A stretch of DNA of 64,000 nucleotides from an uncultured Rhodospirillaceae bacterium (GCA_913030825.1 CAJWCU010000005.1:1-64000), one strand, 5' to 3'; shown: positions 7,955 to 18,139, counted from the stretch's first letter. Program-made: numbers and translations. Notes: generated by a model not told the origin, from the sequence alone.

Positions 7955-8794
7955 ATGGTCCGCCTTCTGATAACAATCCGTCTGGCCGCCGTTCTCGCCC
8001 TTCTGATGGGAACCGCGTCTCCGGCCCAGGCCTGGAAGAACGGGCCGCCGGAAAATAAGGTCACGACCAACGCCGCCGATTGCCAGTCGCCGCCTTACGC
8101 GACTCATGACTGGATTGCCGACCAGGCGGTCAACCTCCTGCCAAGAGAAGTCCGCCTTTGGCTGAACCCGTTCCGCCGTCATCTCCTGATCGGTACGGAA
8201 GCCCCGGATTTCGCGAAAATCTACAGCGCCTGCGGCACACCCAATCGCGGATACAACGACACCGGCCAGGGGCGCCATGATCTGCGGTTCGACGACGATG
8301 GAAACGTGACCCGGGACACCCCGGCAAAACGCGCGGAAGAGGAATACCAAAATGCCGTCGCGGCTTTGAAGATGGGGCGCGGGGACCATGCCGCCTACTA
8401 CCTGGGGGCGGCGATCCATTACATCGGCGATCTGGCGCAGTACGGGCATACGATCAAGGGCGAAACCCACCATCGGGATTTCGAAACCTGGGCCGCGCGC
8501 CTGACACCAGGCCCGACGGGAAGCCTGTTCGATCGCTTCATCTATCCCGAAGGCAGATTGGCGCCGCGGCGTGCCTATGACGCGGTCATCCGAACAGGAC
8601 GGTACACCTGGAAAGGAAAGCCGCCGGTCCTACTCCCCGAGGAGATGGACCGGCGCTACGGCCCCGGCTCGTTGGCCGATGCCGCCTTCATCGCCAGCAT
8701 CGGGCATTGCCTGAACAAAGCGGCGAACGAGGCGGCCAACACGCTGTACGGGTTCTACAAAGAGGTCGCGGAACCCGTCTTTTCCATTCCCTGA
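7955..8794 (+). CDS. Zinc-dependent phospholipase C-like secreted protein
   Basis: A 279-residue protein beginning 14 bp after the amidotransferase stop. It has a clear Sec signal ending in S-P-A-Q-A, with predicted cleavage after residue 26 leaving Trp27 as the new N-terminus. In zinc phospholipases C the N-terminal Trp of the mature enzyme is a zinc ligand. Further ligand-like residues are His50 (T-H-D-W-I), and His154, Asp158 and His164 in the YLGAAIHYIGDLAQYGH segment, which closely follows the family pattern. I infer a periplasmic or secreted lipid or phosphoester hydrolase; substrate unknown. Confidence 0.8.
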   Translation: MVRLLITIRLAAVLALLMGTASPAQAWKNGPPENKVTTNAADCQSPPYATHDWIADQAVNLLPREVRLWLNPFRRHLLIGTEAPDFAKIYSACGTPNRGYNDTGQGRHDLRFDDDGNVTRDTPAKRAEEEYQNAVAALKMGRGDHAAYYLGAAIHYIGDLAQYGHTIKGETHHRDFETWAARLTPGPTGSLFDRFIYPEGRLAPRRAYDAVIRTGRYTWKGKPPVLLPEEMDRRYGPGSLADAAFIASIGHCLNKAANEAANTLYGFYKEVAEPVFSIP

Positions 8795-8800
8795 AGCAGT

Positions 8801-10153
8801 CTAGGCCGCCATTCCGGCATTGCCCCGATTGCCGCCTTGCGAGCGCCGGCGGTTCCGCCCGCCGTTGCCGCGTTTGGCGCCGCCGTTGCCGCCACCGCCG
8901 GTGGCGCCTTTCGGTGCATCTTGGCGCTGGCCGCCGCGGCTCCGGTTGCGGCCGCCGCCACGATTGCCGCCACGTCCGCCTTTCGGCGTATCGTTGGCCG
9001 GCGCATCGGCGACATCGGCGGCGTGATAAGGATGTTCCTCGAACACGGGCACCGGTTGGCGAATGCAGCGTTCGATATCCCGCAGATTGCCGCGTTCGTC
9101 ATGGGCGCAAAAGGAAATCGCAATGCCGTCGGCGCCGGCACGGGCCGTGCGGCCGATGCGGTGGACGTAGCTTTCCGGTTCGTTCGGCAGGTCGAAGTTG
9201 ATGACATGGGTCACGCCGTCGACGTCGATGCCGCGAGCCGCGATGTCCGTTGCCACCAGGGCGCGGATCTGGCCGTCGCGGAAACCCTTTAGCGCGCGTT
9301 GACGGGCGTTCTGGGCCTTGTTGCCGTGGATCGCATCGGACTTCACGCCGTTCTGATTAAGATGACGGGCGACGCGGTCGGCGCCGTGCTTGGTCCGGGT
9401 GAAGACCAGGACCCGTTCGATCCGATCGTCGTTCATTAGATCGCCGAGCAAAGCCCGTTTGTCGCCCTTGGCGACGAACAGCACGCGCTGTTCGATGCGT
9501 TCCGCCGTGGTTGCGGCGGGCGCGACTTCCAGGCGCACGGGATCGTTCAACAGATCGGCGGCCAAGCCCTCGACCGTCTTCGGCATGGTCGCCGAAAACA
9601 GCACGGTCTGACGCTCTTTCGGAACCGCCTGGGCGATCTTCCGCACATCATTGATGAAGCCCATGTCGAGCATACGGTCGGCCTCGTCGAGAACGAAGGT
9701 TTCGACACCGTCGAGACGGATATGGTTCTGCGTCATGAGATCGAGCAGACGGCCCGGCGTGGCGACCACGATATGGGCACCCCGCGCCATGGCCCCGATT
9801 TGCGGGCGCATGGAGGTGCCGCCGAAAATCGTCTGCACCCGAAGGTGCAGGTGCCGGCCGTAGGTTTTCAGACTGTCGGAAATCTGGGTCGCCAGTTCGC
9901 GGGTCGGCGCCAGGATCAGCACGAACGGGCGATTCGGCCGCGCCTTGCGGGCGTTCAATGCGAAGCCCTGCAGGATCGGCAGCGCGAAGGACGCGGTCTT
10001 GCCGGTGCCCGTCTGGGCGACGCCCATGACGTCACGGCCATCGAGCAGCGGCGGAATCGTCTTGCCTTGAATGGGGGTGGGGGTGGTGTAGCCTTCGTCG
10101 CTCAGCGCACGAAGGATGGGTTGGGCCAATTCGAGGCCCGCAAAGTCGGTCAT
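8801..10153 (-). CDS. rhlE: DEAD-box RNA helicase RhlE
   Basis: A 450-residue helicase. Motifs appear in order: Q motif region (TPTPIQ), Walker [26 protein letters not shown], then helicase C-domain motifs R-G-I-D and H-R-I-G-R-T-A-R. A Gly/Arg/Asn-rich tail (about residues 375-450) is typical of RhlE and contributes RNA binding. RhlE enzymes remodel RNA in ribosome assembly and with the degradosome. It converges with the phospholipase-like gene (6 bp between stops). A 388-bp non-coding stretch lies upstream and could be a long regulated leader. Confidence 0.93.
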   Translation of the reverse strand: MTDFAGLELAQPILRALSDEGYTTPTPIQGKTIPPLLDGRDVMGVAQTGTGKTASFALPILQGFALNARKARPNRPFVLILAPTRELATQISDSLKTYGRHLHLRVQTIFGGTSMRPQIGAMARGAHIVVATPGRLLDLMTQNHIRLDGVETFVLDEADRMLDMGFINDVRKIAQAVPKERQTVLFSATMPKTVEGLAADLLNDPVRLEVAPAATTAERIEQRVLFVAKGDKRALLGDLMNDDRIERVLVFTRTKHGADRVARHLNQNGVKSDAIHGNKAQNARQRALKGFRDGQIRALVATDIAARGIDVDGVTHVINFDLPNEPESYVHRIGRTARAGADGIAISFCAHDERGNLRDIERCIRQPVPVFEEHPYHAADVADAPANDTPKGGRGGNRGGGRNRSRGGQRQDAPKGATGGGGNGGAKRGNGGRNRRRSQGGNRGNAGMAA

Positions 10154-10541
10154 GTAATTTGAATTCTTTCTAGATCAATCGTTATCGCCCGCAGCCCCCG
10201 GTATGATCATCAAATCCGGGGCGGCGGGTCGCCGGCATCATGCAAGCATTCTCGGTCGGGCTTGCGTCGAACGAAATGTCGAACGCAGGGGCCTGCCTGA
10301 CGAAACGCCCAGATGTGTCGGTGACTAAAGTAGGCCGGGTCGGCATAGGCGTACCCGGCGAGCGATCGATATTCGACCTAGTAGGGAGTGTCGCTGGCGA
10401 CACATGGCGCGCATCAAGGCGCGAAGTCAAGGAAATTTCCAAGGAAGGCAATCGTCTAAAAGGCATCGCGGCGACGCATCAATGCGCCGCCGCGGCCAAT
10501 TCTTGGGCGTCCCGCTCCCCTGGATCAGGGGGCGTTAGCGC
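10154..10541. other. Non-coding stretch upstream of rhlE with two dyad symmetries
   Basis: No convincing gene: the two open frames here (about 94 and 101 codons) look compositionally random. Two structured elements stand out. 10388-10403 is a 16-base dyad, GTGTCGC-TG-GCGACAC. 10467-10494 can fold into a GC-rich hairpin (7 bp, one mismatch, then 5 bp nominal). Either could act in regulation of rhlE or end transcription of the gene at 10542-10988 region neighbours, but neither has a T-run. Confidence 0.4.
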
Positions 10542-10988
10542 CTAGGACTTCTGCCAGTCCTTAATCTTGAGGCGGAATTCCTCGATCTTCTGGCCGAGAG
10601 CATCCAGCCCCTGTTCAGTCGCCTCCTTGGCGTCCGACCATTCGGACTTGGCCGTCTTCTTCAGATCCTTGATCTGTTGGGCGACGGCATCGCGCTGACG
10701 CTCGAGAGCGTCCTGCGCATCCTGCCATTGCTCCTTCACCTCGGCCTTGGCATCGGCACCGGCCTCCTTGGCCTCGGCGGCAACTTCATCAAGCTGCTTG
10801 TCCAGGGCGTTGGCCTGCTTTTGGGCCCAATTGGTGAAGTCTTCGGCGGTTTCGCCGGCGGTCGTCTGCATTGACGTGTCCGACTTGTCCTGGGCAGCGT
10901 AGGCCGGGGCGCCGCTCAATGCGGCGGCAAGCACCGCGGTCGCGGCCAGGGGGGCGAAAGCCTTAAACGAAATCATATGATGTTTCAT
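10542..10988 (-). CDS. Periplasmic Ala/Lys-rich coiled-coil protein
   Basis: A 148-residue protein; the ATG at 10988 has AGGAGG eight bases upstream. A signal peptide (basic N-terminus, Ala/Leu core, cleavage near A-Y-A-A) is followed by an almost entirely helical mature part rich in Ala, Lys, Glu and Gln with heptad-like spacing, for example WAQKQANALDKQLDEVAAEA. This resembles late-embryogenesis-abundant or apolipoprotein-like stress proteins of the bacterial periplasm. Function not known. The 226-bp upstream gap is AT-rich and probably holds its promoter. Confidence 0.8.
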   Translation of the reverse strand: MKHHMISFKAFAPLAATAVLAAALSGAPAYAAQDKSDTSMQTTAGETAEDFTNWAQKQANALDKQLDEVAAEAKEAGADAKAEVKEQWQDAQDALERQRDAVAQQIKDLKKTAKSEWSDAKEATEQGLDALGQKIEEFRLKIKDWQKS

Positions 10989-11214
10989 AACGTCTTCTCC
11001 TCCTTTTGAGGCAATGAACATCTCTGCGACGTGATCGCTCTTCGATCGCGCCTGGGAATGAGGTCTGCCGGAAAAGCCCGATAACAAGGGTTCATTCCAT
11101 AATTTGGATTAGTTTCCGCAATGCGGCAAAAAATCGCACGACATCGCCACGCCGAAAGTCGCCCGACGCGCCATATAATTCATTGATTTTATTTACTAAT
11201 GTTGGAATTCCGGA

Positions 11215-11874
11215 CTAAGCGCCCCTTCGCCGCTTCATTTCGGCGACCGCTGCATGGGGACTTGTTAAAATGGAAAGTCCCGAGGCCTCTGCAACCTTTT
11301 CAGCCAACGGCGCCATCGAAAATTGCGCCAAGACAATACAGCCACAATCGGCCAGCCGGGGAGCTGCGGCCACGACGGCCGCGTCGTGGGCATCGCGCTT
11401 GCCCGCCCCCAGGTCGGCCCAGGCGCCCGCGACCAGCAGCGGCACGACCGTCAGGTCGACGCCCCGCGCCTTTGCCAGGGTTTCCATCTCCGCCGTCATG
11501 TCCGGCAGGGTCTGCGGATGGGTCGCCAGAATACCGACCCGGCCACCTTGGGCCAGAGCGGCATCGAGCACGGCTTCGTTCGGCTTCATCACCGGCATGC
11601 GGTATTCCGCCGCGATTCGATCGATGATCGCGCCAAAAGCGGAACAGGTGAACAGAATGCCGTCCGGCCCACGCGCCGCGGCATAGGCCGCCAGATTGAG
11701 AAACCGCTCAGTCAGGCCGGGTGTCAACTTGCCGCCGGCAGCCGCCAGATCTGCGGTCAAACTTTCATCCAACAAGGTCCAATGGTCTGCCTCGGGCCAG
11801 AGTTCGCGGAAAGCGGTCTCGACCGGAGCGATGGCCTCGCGGGTGGCATGGATCAGGGCAATTTGCCGGGTCAT
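11215..11874 (-). CDS. Asp/Glu/hydantoin racemase superfamily protein with one catalytic Cys apparently missing
   Basis: A 219-residue protein starting at M-T-R-Q-I-A-L-I-H-A-T. It has the two-lobed racemase layout: Cys77 in LFTCSAFG is the N-terminal catalytic cysteine. In the second lobe the usual V-L-x-C-T-H segment reads I-V-L-A-Q-F-S, with Gln184 where the second catalytic Cys is expected; Cys177 and Cys179 lie just before it. Family members with one Cys include arylmalonate decarboxylase-like enzymes, so a non-racemase function is possible. An in-frame ATG at 11883 is an alternative start. Confidence 0.78.
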   Translation of the reverse strand: MTRQIALIHATREAIAPVETAFRELWPEADHWTLLDESLTADLAAAGGKLTPGLTERFLNLAAYAAARGPDGILFTCSAFGAIIDRIAAEYRMPVMKPNEAVLDAALAQGGRVGILATHPQTLPDMTAEMETLAKARGVDLTVVPLLVAGAWADLGAGKRDAHDAAVVAAAPRLADCGCIVLAQFSMAPLAEKVAEASGLSILTSPHAAVAEMKRRRGA

Positions 11875-12140
11875 GCCCAACATAAAGCGGGAATTCCGAG
11901 AACAAGGCAACGACTTCCGGCACACAGGGCCAAGCCGGAGGAAGGCGGTGGCATACTCATGGCTTAGTGCCCTAGTCGGAAGGCATATATCGCCCGGTTT
12001 TCGAATATGGCATTAAAATTGAGTGTCAATGCGTCCCGGCACGGACAGAGACGGGCAATGCCTCCCTGATGCCCAGGCACAATTCCTAAGCTCCGCCCAA
12101 TAACGACGCGAATTGAACGAAGACGGACCAACCGCCGACG

Positions 12141-14129
12141 ATGATCGACACCTGGTTTTCCAAATCGGAACTTTCAAGGTTCTTCGCAATGGACGTGGAT
12201 TCTTCCGTCGTCCTGCCGTCGTCGTACGACCCCATGCTGGTCGGGTTGTCTTTTTTCGTGGCGACGCTGGCCGGCTTTGCCTTCATCCACCTGCTTCATC
12301 GTATCGCCGAACGCGAAGGATCGTCCTCACGCTATGTCTGGATGATCGGAGGCGCCCTGATCATGGGTTTCGGCATCTGGGCCATGCACTTCGTCGGTAT
12401 GTTGGCCTACCGCCTTCCGATCGAGGTTGCCTACGACCCGACGATCACGCTCGTGTCGGTCCTCCCGGCCATCGCCGCAAGTGCCTGGAATCTGCAGATC
12501 GTCGCCCATAAGGGCGTCAACCGGACGCGACTGGTCCTGGGCGGCGTTATCCTGGGCGGCGGTATCGGCCTGATGCACTACACCGGCATGGCCGCCGTCG
12601 AATTCGACGCCTACATCCGTTACGACCCTGCGCTCTTCGGCCTATCCATCGTGGTCGCGGTGGCGCTCGCGATCAGTGCGTTATGGGTTGCCTTCACCAT
12701 GTCGCGTCGACAGGCTGCAGGTTCCCTGACGGGTGAAGTCCTCTCGGCTCTCCTGATCGGTTTGGCGGTCTCGGGCATGCATTACACGGCCATGGGATCG
12801 ACGGTTTGTCTTGCCCGAACCGGGCAATCGGGCATGTTCAGCGACCTGGACTCCGACGTCCTCGCCGCGGCGACCGCCGTCGTCGCGTCCCTGATCCTCA
12901 TTGCCGGCATCGCCGCCGTGGTTTTCGACCGGCGTCTCGCATCCGAAGTTTTTCATCGCAAGGAAGCGGCCCACCGCGCCCGCGCCACGGGCCAGCGCCT
13001 TCGTCTGATCATGGACAACGTCGGCGACGCGGTCATCACGCTGAACGACACCGGCGTCATCGAGACCTGCAACCGATCGGCCGAGCGTATTTTCGAACTC
13101 CCCGCCCGCGACATCGCCGGCCGGGCGCTTTCCGACCTGATCGCCGATGACGGCACGGACCAGGCACGGCGCCGGTTGCGGCAATATTTCAAGAACCCGG
13201 CAATGCGTTCACCGAACGGCGACCATTTCGAAATCGCCGGCCGCCGCAGGGACGGATCGGTCATCTTCGTCGAAGCCATCCTGTCCGAAGTCGAAGAAGA
13301 TGGCCGCCCCCTGATCATCGGCGCCCTTCGCGACGTTTCCGACCGCACGATGGCCACCCTGGCCTTGGCCCAGGCGAAAGAAGACGCGGAGAAAGCGGAT
13401 CAGGCGAAATCCGAATTCATCTCGCACATGAGTCATGAACTGCGCACGCCGCTGAACGCCGTGATCGGCCTTGCCGATCTTCTGCTGGAGGTCGAGGCAA
13501 TGCGCAGCGATCCGGAGCGGGTCGCTGAATACCTCAAGGATATCCGGTCGAGTGGCACCCATCTGCTGGCGCTGGTGAACGACATCCTTGACGTTTCCGT
13601 CGTCGAGTCCGGCAGGCGTTCGCTGCAGATCGAAACCTTCGACGCGTTCGAGGAAGCCGAGACGGCGCTTCATCCTCTGCGTTCGACCCTGGACAAGTCA
13701 CAGGCCAACCTGACGGTAACCTGTTCCGGGCATCCCGTGACCATCCGCGCCGACCGGCAGTCATTCCGCCAGGTCATCCTCAACCTCGCCGGAAACGCCA
13801 TTGAGCATGGCGGCGACGACGTTCGCGTGGAAATCCGCCTGGAAGGAAATCCAAGCCATGAATTCGTTCGCGCGGCGATCATCGACGACGGCCCGGGCAT
13901 GGATGCCGAATTGGTCCGCGCCATCGGACAACCCTTTCCGCAGGCACGGACCCCTTACCACGCCACCACGCAAACCGAGAACGGCACCGGTTTGGGGCTT
14001 TATATCGTCAACCGGTTGATCGCGCTGAACAGGGGCCGTTTCGATCTGGAAAGCACCCTCGGCCAGGGGACGACGGTCGTCACCTATTGGCCGCAGGCCG
14101 TTTATACGATCTCCGAAAATCGCGCCTGA
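12141..14129 (+). CDS. MHYT-domain sensor histidine kinase with PAS
   Basis: A 662-residue membrane kinase. The N-terminal about 275 residues hold seven predicted membrane helices with three MHYT-type motifs (MHFVGM, MHYTGM, MHYTAM), proposed to bind copper and sense O2, CO or NO. A PAS domain (about 285-405) follows, then HisKA with the phospho-accepting His432 in SHELRTPLN, and an HATPase with NLAGNAIEHGG, DDGPGMD and G-T-G-L-G-L. No receiver domain and no response regulator next door, so the partner is elsewhere. An ATG at 12189 is an alternative start with a weak ribosome site. Confidence 0.9.
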   Translation: MIDTWFSKSELSRFFAMDVDSSVVLPSSYDPMLVGLSFFVATLAGFAFIHLLHRIAEREGSSSRYVWMIGGALIMGFGIWAMHFVGMLAYRLPIEVAYDPTITLVSVLPAIAASAWNLQIVAHKGVNRTRLVLGGVILGGGIGLMHYTGMAAVEFDAYIRYDPALFGLSIVVAVALAISALWVAFTMSRRQAAGSLTGEVLSALLIGLAVSGMHYTAMGSTVCLARTGQSGMFSDLDSDVLAAATAVVASLILIAGIAAVVFDRRLASEVFHRKEAAHRARATGQRLRLIMDNVGDAVITLNDTGVIETCNRSAERIFELPARDIAGRALSDLIADDGTDQARRRLRQYFKNPAMRSPNGDHFEIAGRRRDGSVIFVEAILSEVEEDGRPLIIGALRDVSDRTMATLALAQAKEDAEKADQAKSEFISHMSHELRTPLNAVIGLADLLLEVEAMRSDPERVAEYLKDIRSSGTHLLALVNDILDVSVVESGRRSLQIETFDAFEEAETALHPLRSTLDKSQANLTVTCSGHPVTIRADRQSFRQVILNLAGNAIEHGGDDVRVEIRLEGNPSHEFVRAAIIDDGPGMDAELVRAIGQPFPQARTPYHATTQTENGTGLGLYIVNRLIALNRGRFDLESTLGQGTTVVTYWPQAVYTISENRA

Positions 14130-14165
14130 GACCGTTTGTGGGTTACGCCGCTGGCCTCATGGCTG

Positions 14166-14783
14166 TTAAAGCCGCCGGGCGAGCCAGACCGTATGGTCGC
14201 CGCAATCGACGTCTTTTTCCCGGTATTGCTCGACGGCGAAACCGGCGCGCCGCAACAGCAGGTCGTATTCCCCCGGGTCCAGGCTGTAGTGAAACAGGGG
14301 ATCGCCGAACATATCGCCGATGGCCTCGCCTTCCGCCGGACCGGCGGTGAACAACAACCCGCCGCCCGGCCGAAGGTGGCGGGCGAACACGCCGAACATG
14401 GCCCGTTGGTCCGGCCCCGTTAGATGAAAGAAACTATCCCAGGCCACGACGGCGTCGAATTGCCGCCCCAGGTCCAGCCCTCGCATGTCGGCGACCCGCC
14501 AATCGTGCCCGGGGAAGCGCTCGCGGCAGATCCCGATCATCGCCGGGGCCGTGTCGATCCCGGTGACGCGAAAGCCCTCGCCGATCAGATGGCCGGAAAT
14601 GGGTTCACCGGCGCCGCAGCCGAGGTCGAGCACCGCCGCCCCGGGCACCGCCCCTGCCATCAAAGCATCGAGATAGGGGCGTTCCACCAAAGCACGCCCA
14701 CGCGCGGCGTCGAAGCGCTGGGCATGGCGTTCGTATAGGGGCCGAACGTCGCGCGCCGGCGCATCGGTTTCTTCAGTCCGCAC
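14166..14783 (-). CDS. Class I SAM-dependent methyltransferase
   Basis: A 205-residue protein with a full class I Rossmann methyltransferase signature: VLDLGCGAGEP (motif I), VTGIDTAPAMI (motif II acidic residue), DWRVADMRGLDL, FDAVVAWDSFFHL and RHLRPGGGLLFT. The start lies 6 bp after the thiolase stop, so it is the last gene of the acyl-CoA operon. Substrate unknown; small free-standing enzymes of this type methylate small molecules or quinones. It converges with the MHYT kinase gene. Confidence 0.88.
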   Translation of the reverse strand: MRTEETDAPARDVRPLYERHAQRFDAARGRALVERPYLDALMAGAVPGAAVLDLGCGAGEPISGHLIGEGFRVTGIDTAPAMIGICRERFPGHDWRVADMRGLDLGRQFDAVVAWDSFFHLTGPDQRAMFGVFARHLRPGGGLLFTAGPAEGEAIGDMFGDPLFHYSLDPGEYDLLLRRAGFAVEQYREKDVDCGDHTVWLARRL

Positions 14784-14789
14784 GGCGGA

Positions 14790-15971
14790 TCAGCACACTT
14801 CGAACAGGCCCGCCGCCCCCATGCCGCCGCCGATGCACATGGTGACGACGACGTTCTTGGCGCCCCGGCGCTTGCCTTCGATCAGGGCATGGCCGGTCAG
14901 CCGCGCCCCCGTCATGCCGAAGGGATGGCCGACGGAAATGCCGCCGCCGTCGACGTTCAGAAGCTCCTGGGGAATGCCCAGCTTGTCGCGGCAGTAAAGC
15001 ACCTGCGAGGCGAAGGCTTCGTTCAGCTCCCAAAGATCGATGTCGTCGATCTTCAGCCCCTGGCGTTCCAACAGGCGCGGAATGGCGAACACGGGACCGA
15101 TGCCCATTTCATCGGGCTCGCAACCCGCCGTGGCCAGGCCCTTGAAGATACCGAGCGGCTGAATGCCACGCTTCTCGGCTTCTTTCTCGGACATGACGAC
15201 GGAGGCCGAGGCGCCGTCGGAAAGCTGTGAAGCATTCCCGGCGGTAACGAACTTGCCCGGGCCCATGACCGGCTCCAGCTTGGTGAGCGCTTCCAGGGTC
15301 GTCGTCGGCCGGTTGCCTTCGTCCTGTTCCAAGGTCACTTCCTTCTCCGAGACCTCGCCCGTTTCCTTATCTTTGACCAGCATCTTGGTGGTCAGGGGCA
15401 CGATCTCATCGTCGAAGCGGCCGGCCTGCTGCGCCGCCGCCGTGCGCATCTGACTTTCCAGCGCGTATTCGTCCTGCGCCTCGCGCGAGATGTTGTAACG
15501 CTCGGCCACGATGTCCGCCGTGTCGATCATCGGGATCCACATCTCCGGCTTGTGTTCCATCAGCCAGTCTTCCTTGGCCTCGTTCTTCATGGCGTTGTCG
15601 CGCACCAGGCTGATGCTTTCCATACCGCCGCCGACGGCCACCGGCACGCCGTCCATGACCACCCGGTTGGCGGCCACGGCGATGGCCTGCAGGCCCGAGG
15701 CGCAGAGCCGGTTGATCGTCGTGCCGCCCGTCGTCACCGGCAGGCCCGCGCGGATCACCGACATGCGGGCGATGTTCTTGCCGGTCGCCCCCTCGGGCAT
15801 GCCGCACCCGAACACCACGTCCTCGACCTCGGCCGGATCGATCCCGGCGCGGGCGACCGCGTGCTTGATGACGTGACCACCCAGGGTCGCGCCATGGGTG
15901 TTGTTGAAAGCGCCCCGGCCGGCTTTGCCGATGGGGGTGCGGGCGGTGGAAACGATAACGGCGCGGTCCAT
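14790..15971 (-). CDS. fadA: Acetyl-CoA C-acyltransferase (thiolase)
   Basis: A 393-residue thiolase, the normal length. Nucleophile Cys sits in [11 protein letters not shown], the GGGMESIS segment follows, and the second catalytic pair is in [10 protein letters not shown] and [10 protein letters not shown]. It cleaves 3-ketoacyl-CoA with CoA in beta-oxidation. It lies 42 bp downstream of the FadB-type gene, so the two probably work as one complex. The start has an AGAGGA ribosome site. The fadA name is by role; the exact chain-length preference is not readable. Confidence 0.92.
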   Translation of the reverse strand: MDRAVIVSTARTPIGKAGRGAFNNTHGATLGGHVIKHAVARAGIDPAEVEDVVFGCGMPEGATGKNIARMSVIRAGLPVTTGGTTINRLCASGLQAIAVAANRVVMDGVPVAVGGGMESISLVRDNAMKNEAKEDWLMEHKPEMWIPMIDTADIVAERYNISREAQDEYALESQMRTAAAQQAGRFDDEIVPLTTKMLVKDKETGEVSEKEVTLEQDEGNRPTTTLEALTKLEPVMGPGKFVTAGNASQLSDGASASVVMSEKEAEKRGIQPLGIFKGLATAGCEPDEMGIGPVFAIPRLLERQGLKIDDIDLWELNEAFASQVLYCRDKLGIPQELLNVDGGGISVGHPFGMTGARLTGHALIEGKRRGAKNVVVTMCIGGGMGAAGLFEVC

Positions 15972-16013
15972 GGTATGGGTCCTCTTATTGGGTCTTGAAC
16001 GTGAACGTTTATA

Positions 16014-18107
16014 TCAAAGGTCGGCGAAGGTGCCGCCGGTGCGGGCGAGTTTTTCCAGAAGCGGCGCCGGCTCCAACAGCGGCGACGCGACCTTGGCCCA
16101 ATGGGCCAGGCGTTCGTAGACGTGCGCCGCACCGACCTGATCGGCGTGGAACATGGGCCCACCCTTGGCAACCGGGAAGCCATAGCCGTTGATCCAGACG
16201 ATGTCGATATCCGACGCCCGCTGGGCCATGCCTTCGTCCAGGATCTTGGCCCCTTCGTTAATCAGCGCGTAGAAGCAGCGTTCGTGGATTTCCTGATCCG
16301 TGATCTCGCGGCGTTCGATGCCCAATTCGGCGGACACAGCCTCGATGATCTTCTGAACCTCGGGATCGGGGATCGGCTTGCGGGAACCTTCTTCGTACTT
16401 GTACCAGCCCATCATGTTCTTCTGGCCTTTGCGGCCCGCTTCGAACACGCGGTCGGCGGCGACGGGCCAGCGTTCGTCCGGCTTCTTGTTCTTCACCTGG
16501 CGCTGGCGCACCAGGTAGGAAACGTCCAGACCCGCCAGGTCGCCCACGGCCATCGGCCCCATGGCGAAACCGAAATCGGTGAAGACCTTGTCGACCTGCG
16601 CCGGCAGGGCCCCTTCCTCCAACAGGAAATAGGCCTGGCGGGTGTAGCGGTGATACATGCGGTTGCCGACGAAGCCGTCGCAATTGCCGACCAGCACGGG
16701 AATTTTCTCGATCTTCTTGCCCAGCGCCATGACCGTGGCGATCACGTCCTTGGCCGTTGCCTTGCCGCGCACGTTTTCCATCAGCTTCATGACGTTGGCC
16801 GGACTGAAGAAATGGGTGCCGATGACGTCTTCCGGCCGCTTGGTGGCCGAGGCGATCTCGTCGACGTCCAGGGTCGAGGTATTGGTCGCCAGGATCGCCC
16901 CCGGTTTCATCACGGCGTCGAGCTTGCCGAAGATGTCCTTCTTCAGGTCCATTTCCTCGAACACGGCCTCGACCACGATATCGGCCGAACCGATATCCGC
17001 ATAATCCGTGACGCCGGAAATCAGACCCATGCGGGTATCCATGGCGTCCTGGCTGAGCCGTCCCTTGGAGACCGTCGCCGCATAGTTCTTTTCGACCTTG
17101 GCCATCCCGGCCTTAAGCGCGTCGTCCGAGGTTTCCAGAACGGTCACCGGAATGCCCGCGTTGGCGAAGCACATGGCGATGCCGCCGCCCATGGTGCCGC
17201 AGCCGACGATGGCGGCATTGTTGATCGGGCGTTTCTGCGTGTCTTTCGGCACGTCCTTGACCTTGGCGGCCTCGCGTTCGGCGAAGAACAGATGGCGCTG
17301 CGCCTTGGACTGTTCGGAATCCCGGCATTTGACGAAGATGTCGCGTTCCGCCGCCATGCCTTCGTCGAAGGATTTGGTCGCCGCGATCTCGACGCAGTCG
17401 ATACAGGCAAGCGGTGCCAGCAGGCCGCGCGAGCGGCGTTCCCAGGTTTTGCGCATTTCGGCGAAGACCTCGGGGTCGGCGTCGGCGACGGCAAGGTCGC
17501 GGACCTTGCGAAGCGCGGCACCCTCAGCGACCAGCTTCTTCGCATAAGCGACGGCGCCTTCGGTCAGATCGCCCGAGACGATTTCGTCGATGATGCCTAG
17601 ATCATGAGCTGCCCCCGCCGCGAAGGGATCGCCGGACAGGATGACCTTCAACGCCCGCTTGGCGCCGATGATGCGCGGCAGGCGCTGCGTGCCGCCGGAG
17701 CCGGGAACGATGCCCAGCTTGACCTCGGGCAGGGCCACCTGCGCCGTTTCATCTGCGGCGCGATAGTGACTCGACAGCGCCAGTTCCAAGCCGCCGCCGA
17801 AGGCCGTCGAATGCAGGGCTGCGACGACGATCTTGGGGAAGTCTTCGATCCGGGCGCAAAGTTCACGCAACGTCGGCTCCGCCGGCGGCTGACCGAATTC
17901 GCGGATGTCCGCCCCGCCGGAGAAACAGCGCCCGCCGCCCCGGATGACCACAGCTTCGACGCCTTCGTCGCCCTCCGCCTTTTCCAGTGCATTCATAAGG
18001 CCCGACCGCACGGCATGGCCCAGGGCGTTGACGGGGGGTGAGTCCAAGGTGAGGACGGCGATACCGTCGCGGATATCCATGCTGACGGGGTTTTCGGCGG
18101 TGCTCAT
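16014..18107 (-). CDS. FadB-type multifunctional enoyl-CoA hydratase / 3-hydroxyacyl-CoA dehydrogenase
   Basis: A 697-residue fusion. Residues about 5-190 are a crotonase domain with G-G-G-R-C-F-S-G-G-A-D (oxyanion region) and A-L-P-E-V-K-L-G-I-V-P-G-S-G-G. Residues about 295-470 are the NAD-binding domain (VGCGTMGGGIA) with catalytic His in GTHFFSP; two C-terminal 3HCDH domains finish the chain. This is the peroxisomal-bifunctional-enzyme-like layout, slightly shorter than E. coli FadB. It performs the middle two steps of beta-oxidation and sits between the TPP enzyme and thiolase on the same strand. Confidence 0.93.
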   Translation of the reverse strand: MSTAENPVSMDIRDGIAVLTLDSPPVNALGHAVRSGLMNALEKAEGDEGVEAVVIRGGGRCFSGGADIREFGQPPAEPTLRELCARIEDFPKIVVAALHSTAFGGGLELALSSHYRAADETAQVALPEVKLGIVPGSGGTQRLPRIIGAKRALKVILSGDPFAAGAAHDLGIIDEIVSGDLTEGAVAYAKKLVAEGAALRKVRDLAVADADPEVFAEMRKTWERRSRGLLAPLACIDCVEIAATKSFDEGMAAERDIFVKCRDSEQSKAQRHLFFAEREAAKVKDVPKDTQKRPINNAAIVGCGTMGGGIAMCFANAGIPVTVLETSDDALKAGMAKVEKNYAATVSKGRLSQDAMDTRMGLISGVTDYADIGSADIVVEAVFEEMDLKKDIFGKLDAVMKPGAILATNTSTLDVDEIASATKRPEDVIGTHFFSPANVMKLMENVRGKATAKDVIATVMALGKKIEKIPVLVGNCDGFVGNRMYHRYTRQAYFLLEEGALPAQVDKVFTDFGFAMGPMAVGDLAGLDVSYLVRQRQVKNKKPDERWPVAADRVFEAGRKGQKNMMGWYKYEEGSRKPIPDPEVQKIIEAVSAELGIERREITDQEIHERCFYALINEGAKILDEGMAQRASDIDIVWINGYGFPVAKGGPMFHADQVGAAHVYERLAHWAKVASPLLEPAPLLEKLARTGGTFADL

Positions 18108-18139
18108 GATGGGGGTTTCCTTTTGCTCTTGCGGGGCGG

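Noticed and set aside
10182-10545. Two open frames of 94 and 101 codons upstream of rhlE
   Set aside because: Overlap each other on opposite strands, no ribosome site and no recognisable composition.
16101-17600. 499-residue plus-strand open frame
   Set aside because: Antisense shadow of the FadB-type gene caused by GC-rich codon use; His/Asp/Gly composition typical of shadows.
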